Of a stretch of 64,000 nucleotides of DNA, positions 1 through 17,645 are shown piece by piece. The position numbers and the translations under genes were made by a program. Each line of letters begins with the position of its first letter. Position 1 is the first letter of the stretch. Origin of the DNA: Manis javanica (Eukaryota > Chordata > Mammalia > Pholidota > Manidae); the NCBI RefSeq assembly GCF_040802235.1, contig NC_133170.1, positions 7,393,001 through 7,457,000 on the forward strand, given 5' to 3'. The notes below the pieces were generated by a model that did no database searches, had not been told where the DNA came from, and saw only the letters and a program-made list of their open reading frames with translations.

Positions 1-490
1 TGTTTGTACACCTGTGCTCCCAATGGTGTTATTCCTAGTGTCCTAAAAGCAGATGTGAGCCAAGTGTTCATCAGTGATGGATGTGAAAACAAAATGTGGT
101 ATAGATGTACAATGGAATATTACTTAGCCTTAAAAAGAAAGGACGTTCTGACAAATGTTTCAACATGGATGAACCTTGAGGACTTACACTAAATGAAATG
201 TCAGTCACAAAAGAGCAAATACTGTGTGATTCCACTTACATGAGGTACTTATAGCAATAAATTCATTGAGACAGAAACCAGAAAGGTGGTTGACAATGGA
301 TGAGGAGGGGAGTGAGTGGGGAGTTAGTGTTTTAGGGGAACACAATTTGAATTGGAGAAGATGAAAAAGGTTCTGGAGATGGATGATAATGATGATTCCA
401 CAACAGTGTGAATATACTTAATGCATAGAACTGTACACTTAAAAATAAAGTTGTAAATTTTATGTTATATATATTTTTCTATAATAAAAA
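1..490 (+). repeat. L1 3' end fragment (old)
   Basis: Shows the hallmarks of the end of L1 ORF2 and its tail: a 'ttcatcagtgatggatg' segment, an 'acaatggaatatta' segment and 'aacatggatgaaccttgagga'-type sequence, then an A-rich end near 480-510. The same order of motifs recurs in the window at 15760-15860, 52515-52625 and 58395-58500. It lies within an IPO8 intron and is too decayed to code. Confidence 0.7.
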
Positions 491-499
491 AAGGTAACT

Positions 500-1735
500 T
501 CAAAAAAAACCATATTTTTTAGGATCACCTTGTCAATTTCAGCAAGAAGCCCTCTGGGATTGTTAGACATTGTACTCAATCTGTAGATCAGTTGGGGAAG
601 TATTGCCATTTTAAGAATACGTAGTCTTTCAATCCTTGTACATGGAATGGCCTTTTATTTAGGTCATTTTTAGTTTCTTAAAACATTTTTTTGTAGTTTA
701 AGAGTATAATTTTATAGTTCTTTTGTTAAAATATGCCTAAGTATTTTAGTTTTTTATAAATGCTATTATAAATGGAATTGTTTTATTTTCAAGTTACTTA
801 TTGCCTGTGTTTGGAAATATAATTTTTTGGGTTTATTTATTTTGCATCCTGCAACTCTGCCAAACTTAATAGTTTTAATAGAGTTTCAGTGAATTTCTTG
901 GATTATCTATGTACAAGGTCATGTCATCTGCAAGTAGGGTTTTACCTTTCTAATCTAGAGCTTTTCATTTTATTTTTCCTGCCTGGTTGCCTTGGCTAGA
1001 ACTTCCAGTGCAGTGTCTGATAGATGTGGAAAGAGGTGTCTTGTCTTGTTCCTGATCTGAAGGGGAAAGCATTCCTTTTCACCATTAAGTCTGATGTTAG
1101 CTGTGATTTTTCTCAGATGCCTTTTACCAGGCTGCGGGAGCTCTCGTCTATTCCTAGTTTGTTGGGTGTTTTTGTCATGCTTTTTCTACATATATTGAGA
1201 TGATCATGTGTTTTTGTCCTTTAATCTGTTGATAGGGTGTATTGTGTTATTTGATTTTCAGGTGTTAAGTCAACCTTACATTCCTTACTTATCCAGGGAA
1301 TGTGACCCTTTTTATGTATATCCAGATTCAGTTAGGTAGTATCTTTTTAGAAGTATTTTTGTTATATTCATAACAGGTATCAATCTGTATTTTTTTTCTT
1401 GTGTTATCTTTGGTTGTCTGGCTTTGGGAGTGATACTGGCCTCCTAGAATAAACTGGGAAGTTCTCCTTCTGTTTTTTTTTTTTTTTTTGTCTGGAAGAG
1501 TTTGTGAATGTTGGTGTTCTTTAAATGTTTGGTAGAATTTAGCAGTGAAGCCATCTGTACCTGAACCTTTTTTTGGTGGGTAGTTTTAAAATTACTAATT
1601 CAATCTCTTTATTTGTTATGGGTCTATTAATATTTCTATTTGAGTCCATTTCAGTAGATTGCACCTTTCTAGGAATTTATCATTTCATCTAATTTAACTA
1701 AATCATTTGCATGGAGTTCATATATTTTCTTGTAT
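500..1735 (-). repeat. L1 ORF2 fragment, antisense
   Basis: Reads as the complement of L1 reverse-transcriptase-region DNA. Examples are the stretch around 525-640 (antisense 'cttgtcaatttc...gattgt...aatctgtagatca') and the T-rich run that follows. Many stops are present in all frames. It is intronic within IPO8 and no function is suggested. Confidence 0.6.
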
Positions 1736-2299
1736 TTCTCTTGTTTCTGTATGTTAATATTATATCCTGAAAATCATTTAATAGTAATATAGACATATTC
1801 TGCATACTGAGTCCCCATAGTTGATTTTATTTTAATATAATATAAAGGAATACTTTTAGTTTTAAAACCTCAGAGTTGCCTTGTATTCTTAATGACTTTG
1901 CATGTAATTGTAATTGTTGAAGTGAAATGTTATTATTAAAACATCTCAAAAAGAGCATTTTAAGCTTAGTTTACTTCTTGTGGCTTTATTGATTTACAGT
2001 AATTGGCCATGGTAATAATTTTTAATGTAGCCTGTATGCAAATGTTTTGTTATTAACTCAGAACACTGAATGCTCTGTATCAGGATATGAGAAGAAATTA
2101 GTAGCGTTAGTCAAACTAGTCATCTCTTTATAAAATCTCAATCTTAAAAGTACCACATGCAGTCATGTGTCTTGATTTTAGTATTATCCTAAACAAGGCT
2201 AGTATTCTGTTGATTGTAATATATTTATAGTTGGGCCTACTAAAGAGAACATTTTAAATTTAGCTCTTAAATTCCTACATGAAATGCTGGTTATTTTTT

Positions 2300-2640
2300 A
2301 ATAGACTATTTTTTAGAGCAGTTAGATATGTTCACAGCAAAATTGAGCAGAAGACACAGAAATTTCCCATGTACTCCTTACACCCCATATATACACAGCC
2401 TCTTCCATTATCAACATCTCCACCGGATGGTATATTGGTCACAATTGATGAACCTGCAAGGATGCATCACTGACTTGCAGAGCCCACAGTTCACACTAGG
2501 GTACATTCCCAGGGATTGTACACTTTATGGGTTTGGACCAATGTAGAATGACCTGTATACACCATTATAGCAACATGCAGAGTGTTTTCCCCTGAAAACC
2601 CTCCGTGCTCTGCCTGTTCATCTCATTCTCCCTGAAACCT
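2300..2640 (-). repeat. L1 3'-end fragment, antisense
   Basis: A second, clearly related copy lies at 60110-60480. Shared blocks include 'aaaattgag', 'cagagatttcccat'-like, 'cacagcctcttccattatca'-like and 'tatgggttt' segments in the same order. The family is recognised as the antisense tail of an old L1. Intronic. Confidence 0.6.
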
Positions 2641-2864
2641 TGATTTTTAAAGTTTAATTTTAAAATGAGCTTATATTAAGACCTCAGAATTTTACTTTAC
2701 ACCAATCATTTCAGCCCATTCCTTTTAATTGAAATTATTAGGAAATACTTCTAATAAAATAAATTCATCAGTACTGCACTTTAGAATTCGAGTCAGTGAT
2801 TTTATTTTAATCTGCAGAGTCCACCATTTTCCCATCAGTCTTTTACTTATACCAAGAGGAATTT

Positions 2865-3140
2865 TCCTTTTTTAATTTTATTGCAATATAGTTGACATAT
2901 ATCATTATAGAAGTTTCAGGTGTACAACATAATGATTTGATATGTATATGCTGTGAAATGATCATGACAATAAGTCTAGTTAACATCCATCACCACACAT
3001 AGTTACAAAATTTTTTTCCTTTTGATGAGAACTTTTAAGATTGACTCTCTTAGCAACTTTCAAATATACAATACAGTAATATTAGTGTAGTCACCTTGCT
3101 GTACATCTTCTCTCTGTGACTTCAAAGATGTTTCTTTCCC
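2865..3140 (-). repeat. L1 3'UTR fragment, antisense
   Basis: Contains the common antisense L1 3'UTR series 'ttgacatatatcattatagaag', 'ggtgtacaacataatgatttg' and 'ctgtgaaatgatcatgacaa'. Related copies are at 39480-39800, 41395-41480 and 46510-46620. Intronic, upstream of the first IPO8 exon seen here. Confidence 0.65.
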
Positions 3141-3518
3141 CAGAGAAATTGTGATCACATCATGCTTATTCTCAGTCCTATTCATTTATTTCCAGCTTGA
3201 TTTATCAAAGAAAATTGCACCCTGGTCATTTTTACCTTCAACATGGAAGTGGCCGAGTCTGCATTTGGATCGTTGCTCTATTTGAGGGTGGATTCTTGCG
3301 GGGCAATCTTCAACTAACTGTAATCAGCACTGAAAGAGGAAGGTCTCCTGGCACCGCTTTAGGACCCCTTTGTCTGTTTAATCTCTGGGTTTTTATGAGA
3401 ATATATATTTGTTTAATAATTCTAAAAACGATCTAAATAATCAGAAGTCTTTATGTCATTAAGAGTATCAATTTATTGACAGCAGTCTTTACCAACCTTC
3501 AGCTTTCTACGAAAGTGA

Positions 3519-7695
<4,177 letters not shown>

Positions 7696-7899
7696 AGGAG
7701 CTCTCAAGTGATGAAGAGGAGACGAATGCAACTGCTCAAGCGATGCAGTCCAGTGGTGGAAGAGACCAAGATGAGGAGGAAGACGATGGCGACTGGGATG
7801 AAGAAGTCCTGGAAGAAACGGCCCTTGAGGGATTTAGTACCCCTCTTGACCTTGACAGCAGTGTGGATGAATATCAGTTTTTTACACAAGCTCTGCTAA
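7696..7899 (+). CDS. IPO8: Importin-8, coding exon with acidic region (third from last)
   Basis: 204-nt exon. The reading frame enters in phase 1, with a GAG codon split by the intron, and leaves at A|GTAAAT. It encodes a serine/glutamate start (ELSSDEEET), a strongly acidic run ([17 protein letters not shown]) and the segment [12 protein letters not shown]...[12 protein letters not shown]. Acidic loops near the C-terminus are characteristic of the importin-7/importin-8 pair. The [12 protein letters not shown] wording matches what I recall of importin-8 rather than importin-7. The overlapping frame from 7743 that reads past the donor is an artefact. Confidence 0.94.
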   Translation, partial: RSSQVMKRRRMQLLKRCSPVVEETKMRRKTMATGMKKSWKKRPLRDLVPLLTLTAVWMNISFLHKLC

Positions 7900-10021
7900 G
7901 TAAATCTTTACTCCCTGAACCTTCAGATATTTTGTCTAAACTCTTTCTTCATTTCTTCCTGTTAGAAGTTGTCTTGGGATCTGCCTAAAACTGGTTTAGA
8001 TTCCTTTTAAAATGTATTGTTATTATAGAAATCCCCAAATATGCACAAAATGAGAGAGACTAGCAAATGGCATATCCATCCTCCATCCCAGCAGCCCTCA
8101 TGAATGTAAGGTGGCAGGTGAGCCTGCAGGTTATCCTTACAAGAGTAATTCAGGCAAGAGTATCTACTTAGATTGAGCGTCTGTCTCCTCCTGGTATAAA
8201 TGGGCAAGCATTTTTACAGAAATGTGTGAAGCACCTTGCATATGTTGCCTAAAAATTATGGCCATAAATTTGTCAATTCCTGATTCCCGTGTGAAGGGGC
8301 ATGGAGTCCTGCTGCCGTGAGAGAGACACTTTTTATACATAGGCAGTATGCCAATTTTGTGCAGCAAAGGATGTTATAAATTCAGTTACAGGGCTCATAA
8401 AAGATTGGGAGAAAATATTTGTCACATACATTTCATAGGCTTAAGATCCACAGTTTATAAAGGCCTACAAATGAATAAGACCAATAGCCAAGTATAAAAA
8501 TGAGAGATGTAAATGGAAAATTTACAGAATTAAAAATAAGTAATAAACCAATGGAAATATTTAGAAAATCGTTACAAATAAATCAGAATGAAAAATCCCA
8601 CTAATACAGATCATTTGTTTTATAGTTACATAATATTTCTATGACAGTATCATTTATTTCCACTGATAGACATATAAGAGTATTTCCAGGTTTTTTGCTG
8701 TTATAAGCAATTTAAAGTGAACATCCTTGTGAATAAAATATTTCCAACAAGGCAACGCTAGTATAATGTATTGGCATTTGTGGCACTAATGGGCGTTACA
8801 AAGCCCATTAGTGAAGATGTAATCATCTGTGTTTTACTGAAATTTAGCAAGAATTAGACAGAGGTAGAGTTCGGGGAATATTTTTCAAAGCATGGGGAAA
8901 TAAGAGCATAAATGTGAAGACGGGACCATGGAGGTGTGCTCCAAGCACGGCTTCCAGATTTGGGTTTCATGATTGGCAGGGACCTTTTAGGTCTTGGGTG
9001 GGATTTCAGGATACATATTTTGAAAACGCTCCTCAAGTTATAGGCACCGAGCTTTGGAGCAGCATGGGGACCACTGCTTAAAGTCTCTGTGAGGTAATAA
9101 AATGGGACTGAATTGCAGCAGCCTTACTTCTGGCCTGAGGTCGTCCTATCCTGTTCTACTGGAGTGTTACTGTGAGACAGTGAATGTTTTCCTGTACGGA
9201 GGTGACCTTGGGGACATGGTAGTTCTTTAGGGGAGGTAATCGTAGCAATGTGTGTGAAGAACTGGGGGTGTGGGCCTAGACACAGAACCAACCAAGTGTT
9301 AGGAGATTATTAGTTTAGGAGTTATAGGGCCCTGGAGTGGGAAGATGGCATTTGGTGGCGAGAAGCATAGGGGTGAAAGACTTCCGGAAAGCATCAGAGG
9401 ACTGGATGTGGAGAGGGCGTGGTTAGAGGTGTTAGGAATTTACGGTGGTTAATTGGTAGAACTAGTGATGGAAATGCGGAGATAGAGTTTGGGAGATAAA
9501 ATGTCAAATTTGGTTTTAGTTGTGCTGAGTTTGAGGCCAGCTGCACGTATGGAAGAGTCTGGGAGGCTTAGGGAGTGGCTGTGTGCAGGGTACGAATCGA
9601 GTCCTTGGTGTAGGGGTGACGCTGAAGCTGTGGGCAGTATGGGTCCCAGGGGAAAGCTAACAAACGAGAATGGGTATTTCCCTGGACCCGGATTTTAGGG
9701 AGCATTCATAGTAAAACTGCAGGAAGAAGAGCAGGGGTGGTGAAGGAGGTGGAGAGCTAGGCGAAGCAGAGAGATGCAGGGCCCTGGCCTTCCTCTGATA
9801 GCCCCACATAGTCGGATACTAAGCGGGTCCTCAGAAGCCATCCTTTGCTGGCAAGTTCCATCCCCTGGTGTGTGTTGAATGAAGTGCTGTATTCTGTCTC
9901 TTACACTCTGCAGTCATTTCATTGTGACTTGATTGTGTCACTGCCCTTCTTTGAAATAATAATTGTCACTGGGCTCCCTTATTTTTTCTTCCTCCTCCTC
10001 CATGCCTCCAAAATGCCACAG
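7900..10021 (+). other. IPO8: IPO8 intron with old L1-like fragments
   Basis: Donor GTAAAT; acceptor with CTTCCTCCTCCTCC tract and CCACAG ending at 10021. Around 8395-8760 there is weak L1-like sequence (A-rich ORF2-like block, then a tail-like block). About 9090-9800 is G-rich and unrecognised. No coding evidence. Confidence 0.7.
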
Positions 10022-10138
10022 CCGTGCAGAATCGTGATGCTGCCTGGTACCAGCTGTTGGTGGCCCCGCTCAGCGAGGACCAGAGGACGGCGCTGCAGGA
10101 GGTGTACACGCTGGCCGAGCACCGGAGGACCGTGGCAG
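10022..10138 (+). CDS. IPO8: Importin-8, coding exon (second from last)
   Basis: 117-nt exon between a strong pyrimidine tract/CACAG acceptor and the donor GCAG|GTCAGC. It enters in phase 1 (split threonine codon) and exits in phase 1. It encodes [19 protein letters not shown], then [19 protein letters not shown], an aromatic and charged helical segment of the importin C-terminal region. Composition is much more GC-rich than the flanking introns. The longer open frames covering it (9845-10204, 10024-10233) are intron read-through. Confidence 0.94.
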
Positions 10139-11096
<958 letters not shown>

Positions 11097-12980
11097 AGGG
11101 GGAGGCACCTCGGCCGACCACGTCGCGGGAACGTTGTGCTTCGCCGGGCAAAGGTGAGGGTCCGCCGGGGAGGCAAGGAGGGCGCTGCTTCTCGGCGGCT
11201 GTGCCAGCTGCCGCCTGGCATCGGGCGGCACCCTCATCTGCTCCCCATTCCCCTTGGACCTTTCTCACCCTGAAATAATATACTTCAAGCAGCTACTGTA
11301 AATGTATGAAATTAAAGGAAAAAAAAAAAAACCATTGGACTGAAAAGGACAAACCATATTCTCCAAAGGATGAATGACCAAGGTGGTTTTAGAAGATTGA
11401 AATGAATTGCACGTCTCAGGTTTTTGCCATGCAGAATCAATGGATTTATGCGGATAACAGTGCCTTCTGTTGTACATGAATTATCTGAAAACATTTTTTG
11501 GAGTGCATTGCAATTTTTTTTAAAGCATAAAACATATTTCTAGATATAATGTAAACCTTGGCTATATGTTGACTTATCCTGCATTTTACTATGAATTTAC
11601 TGTTAGGCAACTAGTTAGCTACAAGCCACTCTGGCTTCAAAAACGTCATTGATCCACTCGTCCACCCTGCCACTGGGGGCTTTCCTCAGGGGTTGTACAG
11701 TACACACTGGCTCTGGTTTTTCATAAGATCTTTGGTGGCTTTCCTAACAAGTATCTTATTCCCTCTTCCATCATATTTTTCAGCCCTGAAAGGGGTGGCA
11801 TTTCTTTTGGAGTCAGCAAATACGAGTATCAGTGTCATTCATAATCTGATCAGAACTCAAAAATTTCTTGGTAGCAAGTGTCAGGGACTCTTTAGTCACT
11901 GGAATTCACAATAAGGCTGAGCATACTCTGAATCATGTGCTTAATTATGCAATTAATTGATAATTATACTAAAGCACATTGAACTTCTAGGAGAACCGTG
12001 CTGATAAGCACTCTGTCTTTCTGGGTGGGGAGGTGGCTTGCATTTTCAGTAACTCTTCATTCCAGCCGTGTTAGACCCGGGTCCAAAACATTTTGTGACA
12101 ATATTTTGTATCTAGGAAAGAGACCCAAACAGATCTAACTTCTTGTTTTCTCACACAACTGAATATTCTCCTACCAGATTCGTTCTAGTCTCCATTATAG
12201 CTCAGTTTGGCTTCACATGGTTTTCAAGGGTTGGGGATTTTGGTCAGCTGCACTTAGATGGTAGTGATGTAAGGTAGCCTATAGGAAATGTTGCAGATGA
12301 AAGTATAGCTGATTTTCTGAATGGATTCAAGACCAGAACGTGGGTCACAGAGTTTTCACACAGTAAAGCGAAAGTGCATTTTCAGAACTTAATATTGTTA
12401 CTGGGTGTGATACAGTTTTCCATTTTTGTGAAATGTCTGCAGCTTATATTTCCCATCAGTGACTGGAGTTTTCTCCAGGTGTTTCCAGACTTGCCGTCCC
12501 TTGTTAATATGAACTCTTTTTGGAATGTCAGGTTAAGTAGTTTTTACAGAAGTAGCCTACAAAGCCATGAATTCTGGAGTTAAATGATACCCTGCTTCCC
12601 TCTGTCCCTCTCTTCCCATGGCATTGATCCTGAATGTGCCAACAGGCGGTTAGAAGAGAGAGATGGCATGGGGGGAAGTTTTAGGTATCTAAAGCTTAAA
12701 CTCTTCTGATTTTATGTCCCAAATGGTTTAATCTTTACATAAATGATATGTTTGCCTTTACACTGGATTGTAAAAGGCATGTGATCTTATTTTTGTGATG
12801 AATTGTCTCTGCGGTATTAAAGGGAAAGAAGTGTTCATGGGTATCATCCTATCTTGTTTTTGAAGCCAGGGTGTTTGTATTTTGTTACCAGCAGTGCTAA
12901 CCTGAATGTGATCTGGTTACCTTGGAAATGCAGGAACTTACATGAATGTGCCGTAAAATAAAATGTGGACTGATTCCCAG
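11097..12980 (+). other. IPO8: IPO8 3' untranslated region
   Basis: Follows the TGA and contains no competing gene. An ATTAAA is present at 12816 and a canonical AATAAA at 12957-12962; cleavage is placed within about 20 nt of the latter. This gives a 3'UTR near 1.9 kb. The exact end is inferred, and either signal could be used. Confidence 0.7.
12957..12962 (+). terminator. IPO8: IPO8 polyadenylation signal AATAAA
   Basis: Canonical hexamer in the run 'ccgtaaaataaaatg', about 1.86 kb after the IPO8 stop, with GT-rich sequence 40-60 nt further on. The upstream ATTAAA at 12816 is a weaker alternative. Confidence 0.6.
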
Positions 12981-13504
12981 GATTGGAGCTCTGCCGTGTG
13001 AAGTGCTTTCTGCAAGGTGTAGGTGCTTCAGGCAGGTGAAGAAGCCCACAGCAAGGTGGCCTTTGGTCTGGGAGAGTCACAGGGGCTCCTCAGGAGCAGC
13101 TGGAGGGCAGGGAGTAGCTGGGAGCTAGAGCTCGTCCCACAAACCGGGGTGTCCAGAAGGGAGCGGCAGAAGCGCCAAAAAGGCCGAGGTCATTCAACCA
13201 CATCAGGACCTTGAGGGAGAAGAAAAGTGTCCACAATGGAGCTGTTTCCTGAGGGCTGCCATCCAGGGAGGGGCGGTCGGGACTGAGAGGTGTGGTGGAT
13301 TCCGGGCCCCCGATCTTCAAACGTGACCTGGTGTGACAGCAAGCTCCCGCTCCCCGCCGCTCATTCATGGTAAGACCACACCGGACCAGCACATCGTTAA
13401 TCAGGGACTATTCCAGGGATAGAGTATTGTAAATTATGTCATTAAAATAATATAGTGAATTACAGTCCAGTTTTCTGTTCAGCAAAGGAGACTGAAAACT
13501 AGTA

Positions 13505-13544
<40 letters not shown>

Positions 13545-13816
13545 CCACTAGTGCTGTGTGTGTGTGTGTGGGGGGATCAGAGACCACTAGTGCTGTGTGT
13601 GTGGGGGGGGGATCAGAGACCACTAGTGCTGTGTGTGTGTGTGGATCAGAGACCACTAGTGCTGTGTGTGTGTGTGGGGGGGGGATCAGAGACCACTAGT
13701 GCTGTGTGTGTGTGTGTGTGGATCAGAGACCACTAGTGCTGTGTGTGTGTGGGGGGGGATCAGAGAACACTAGTGCTGTGTGTGTGTGTGTGTGTGTGGA
13801 TCAGAGACCACTAGTG

Positions 13817-13850
<34 letters not shown>
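13505..13850. repeat. (TG)n-linked minisatellite
   Basis: A pure (TG)n run at 13505-13543 is followed by eight copies of a core 'ccactagtgctgtg' at about 13544, 13584, 13620, 13653, 13693, 13730, 13767 and 13808. Copies are separated by variable (TG)n, G-runs of up to nine and 'gatcagaga'. Unit length is 33-41 bp. The open frames seen across it are just the repeat read as protein. Confidence 0.95.
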
Positions 13851-15530
13851 ATGTGTTTGATTTCTAGATAAGCCCAAGGGTAATCGTTCATGCCCTCGTT
13901 TCGTCCTCTCCATTAAGATCAGGGTCCAAGCGCAGCCTCGGTAGGGTGAGAATTTCTCCGGCAGCCCGATAGTGAGTAAGGCCGCTCATCAGCAACAGGG
14001 TTGGACGGTGCCTCAGGAAGGGGCACAGACAGCGGCACAGCCCTGGCTCATCCTGTAGCCAGCAGAGGGCAGGTATGCCACAGACAGCTGGTGGCTGGGG
14101 GCAGGGGAGTCGGGCTGACAGCAGTGCTGAAAGAGGAAGGGAGGGCCGCTGTGTGGGAGTGCCAGGCTCTCCCTTCGAGGGGGGTGTGTGTGACAGCGCG
14201 CATGCTCCCTGCAGGGCGCAGGAGAGGAAGCTCACCTTGGGGGTCACACTGTTTGAAAAAGATTTCACAAGTAGATGGATGCCTCTCAAGAGCTTGAAAT
14301 CAGAGGCCTCCCAAAGGGTTTGGGATGTGCAGGGGACTGAGAGCAACTCAGGCAGTAGTGACTTCATGGAGGCTCCTCCCCAAAGGACCTTAGGCCTGAA
14401 GGGAGGAACTTGGGGAGAACGAGAACCTCGCAGTGAGGCCTCTTAGGCGCCTTTCAGCTCGGGCCCAGTGTGCCCACCGTGGGCTTGCTTAGTGTAGAGT
14501 GACCCGCCATTCCACTGCCTAGTAAGTGAGGACGGTACCCCGGTTTCTCTTCCTTTGCAGTCACTCTGCTCTGGGCACTTCTGCAGCTTGCCCATTACCC
14601 CTGCGGATTTCCAGAGGTCATCTCTGCCTGGTGCACAGCAGTGAGCACTTCAAAGTGGGTAACCTGGCCCTGGAGTCGGCTCCTTCCTCTTCTTTCTTGT
14701 AGCAGCTGTGTTTGTTGTGTATTACCTTGAATCGCTCATGCCATTGATTACAAGTTTGAGGGCCGAGAAGATGCTTTACGTAGTATTTTGTGCATGTTTT
14801 GCTTTCTTCGTATGCCCTGCCTCTGGCGACCAAGCATGGTTAATATGAACAAACGAATGGGCATTTGAGGTTTTTCCAGGGAACTCAGAACTTGGAAGCC
14901 GCTCAGAGGCCACAAATAAGGTTTCAGAAACAAGTAGGTTTCTGTGGAGGTGTCTGGCTTTTAGAAGGAAAAAACAAGTTTGTAGCAGCTACTGGATGGT
15001 GAAGTACATGCCCTCCACTGGAGGTGAGACGCTGTCTGTGGTCCTGCCAGTGTTCCTGTTTCTAAATCCAGTGCCCGGGTCTCATGGGGGACAATATTCA
15101 AGGTGATTCCTCTTTTTCATACCTCTCTTCCTTCAGTTTCCAGGACAAAGCACCCCTTTCTCCTAACTCCAGCTGTTTCTTTCCATTCCTTTCCCATTTA
15201 TGGATTATTCTCCTCTACTTAATTTTCAGGAGGCTGCTCATTCATTTATCAGATGCTTTTTGTGTAGAGAGTTCGTCCAAGCTTGATCCTAGGCCCTCTT
15301 CTGCTGTCTTGGCTTTCGCTCCTACCCCTGACCTCTCGTCCTGCATCCAGACCTCTAGAAGCAATTGCTTCCTCTTGAGGGTCGCAGGTATGTCAGTGTC
15401 CACCTGTCCAAATGGAAATCATAATCTGTCCCTTCCACCCCCAAACTTGCCCTCACCCAGTGTTTCTTGACTGGTAGCACCACTCACCCAATTCTTGACA
15501 CATGTTTGTTTTAAGCTCTCTCAGTGGCAA
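13851..15530. other. Intergenic, no gene seen
   Basis: No exon pairing, RNA gene or well-preserved transposon. Overlapping open frames on both strands at 13888-14446 reflect GC-rich sequence. The part from about 15120 to 15480 is pyrimidine-rich and, with 16290-16630, could be one old LINE-2-like element split by the L1 at 15531. This is weak. Confidence 0.6.
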
Positions 15531-16285
15531 TGGGAACCCTCCTACACTGTTGGTGGGGTTGTAAATTGGTGCAACCACTGTGGAAAGCGGTATGGAGGTT
15601 TCTCAAAAAACGAAAAATGGAAATACCATTTAATCCAGTAATTCCACTCCTAGGAATTTACCTGAAGAAACAAAATCCCTGATTCGAAAAGATGTATGCA
15701 CCCCTATGTTTATCACCACACTATTTACAATAGCCAAGATATGGAAGAAACCTAAGTGTCCATCAGTAGATGAGTGGATAAAGAAGATGTGGTACATATA
15801 CACAATGGAATATTAGTCAGCCATAAAAAAATCCTCCCATTTGCAACAACATGGATGGATCTAGAGGGTATTATGCTTATTGAAATAAGCCAGGTGGAGA
15901 AAGACAAATACCATATGATTTCACTTATTTGTGGAATATAAAAACAAAGCAAAACAGAAGGAACAAAGCATCATTAGACTCAGACACTGAGAAGTGGCTA
16001 GTGGTTACCAAGGGGGAGGTGATGGGGCAGGTGTGGGGGAGAAGGAGGGGGATAAAGGGGCACAACAATTGGCAGGCAGAATATAAGTTGGTTACTGGGA
16101 CTGTAGTACAGCATGGAGAATATAGCCAATGATTCTGTAACATCTTTCTACGTTGCTAGATAGTAACTACACTAGGGGGTGAGGGTTTGATAATATGGGG
16201 AACTGTTGAACCACTGTGTTATACATTTGAAACCAACATAAGATTATATATCAACAATACTTCGATGAAAAAAAAATCTCTCTGT
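15531..16285 (+). repeat. L1 3' end (moderately young)
   Basis: Starts inside the ORF2 tail ('ggaaccctcctacactgttg') and runs through '...atgtggtacatatacacaat...' and 'gtggagaaagacaaatacca' to an A-rich tail at 16268. It is closely similar to the copy at 52285-53020. Start is 5'-truncated, as usual for L1. Confidence 0.85.
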
Positions 16286-16629
16286 GGCTTTTAGGATACA
16301 GATGAAACATTGACATGGCCCCACGACCCTGAGTTCTCTGGCCCTATCTCAGCCATCCACCCTGTGCTGCCTCCTTGGTACACACACTCCGGCTGCCTTT
16401 TTTCACTGCCTCCAAATCACTGCTTTCTTCTCTCTCCAGGCAGAAACAAGTAAGTAGGTTGCTTAGTCTCTCAATGTGCCTATATCTGACAGACTTTCAG
16501 CCTCTTCTTTCAACCCAAGTTTAAAGACTATGGTATAACTGGAACTAACTGCAACTGCCAGGTGATGTGATTTCCTTCCTGCTCCTCCATTTCCTACCAC
16601 CTCATGTTAATCCTCCCCAGTGGCTGTGT

Positions 16630-17155
16630 ACAGGCTGTAGTAAGCCGAATAATGATCCCCCAAGCCCCACCAAGATGCCTGAATCCTAATCCCCAGAATT
16701 CATGAATGCACAATGTCACATGGCAAAGGGCGATTATGGTTTTGGATAGAACTCCTTTGATAATCCACTGGCCTTAAAATAGGGAGGGTAGCCTGGGTTA
16801 TCCAGATGTGTCCCTTGTAAGCACAAAGTTCCTTAAAAGCGGAAGAGGGGTAGAAGAGAGGGCCAAGTGATGAGACAGGAGAAGGGCTGAGCAGATGTGT
16901 CACTGTGAGCCTTGAGGGTGGATAAAGGTGCCGTGAGGCAGGAATGTGGGTGCCTCTCAAGCTGAAAAGGCCATGGTGGGTTCTTGCCTAGAGCCTCCAG
17001 AAAGCAGGGCAGCCCTGCCCACACAGGTGTTAGCCCCGTGCGACCCATGTGGGACTTCTGACCTCTACAACTGTGAGATAATAAATCTGTGTGCGTTATG
17101 CCAGTAAGTTTGTGGTGATCTGTTACAGCAGCCACAGAAAATGAATACACAGACC
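16630..17155 (+). repeat. Ancient LTR, MaLR/MLT1-like
   Basis: Shows the family pattern 'atcctaatcccca...', 'tatccagatgtgtcc', 'gagcctccagaaagcag', 'gacttctgacctctacaactgtg', 'agataataaatctgtg' and ends 'ttacagcagccacagaaaat'. It includes an AATAAA. A second, more decayed relative is at 32625-33120. Family name by recognition only. Confidence 0.55.
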
Positions 17156-17645
17156 CTGGTGGGGGGTAGGTGCCCGAGAAGTCTTGGCTTTGAAGATTGA
17201 AGTATTTATTTATATTTTGGGCTGGGACTTCTAATTTCTAAACCAAGATGTTTTGTAGTATGAAGTGATCACCTGTTATTACCTAAGAGTGAGCAGAAAA
17301 ATCATTGGACCTGCTGGGTGTTTTCATCTAAACACAGGGAAAAACTTCCAGTTGTTAAAATTTAATGAGTAAGTGGAAAGTAAAAATAAAGGCACATTTT
17401 GATTATATTCCACAGGTTATGATTGTTTGGTGTACCTTTTATAAAACTACCTAATGTAGAAAATTACATTTTAGATGTAATATATTCCATAAGCAAATAT
17501 CTCTTGGGTCCTGACATTTTCTGAGCCTCCTCTGTAAGCTTTCCTTTCAGTTCTGTGAGAAACTCAGGTTCTCCCATTAAATTCCTTTTCTACTTGTGTT
17601 AGCTCATGCAGGTTTCTGTTGCTTGCCACTAAGGAGGCTAACTGA

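Noticed and set aside
13505..13850. CRISPR-like array
   Set aside because: Repeat spacing is made of simple (TG)n and G-runs, not unique spacers, and the setting is a mammalian genome.
13888..14446. Overlapping 98-159-codon frames on both strands
   Set aside because: GC-rich sequence with few stops gives mirror frames. No motif or splice signal.
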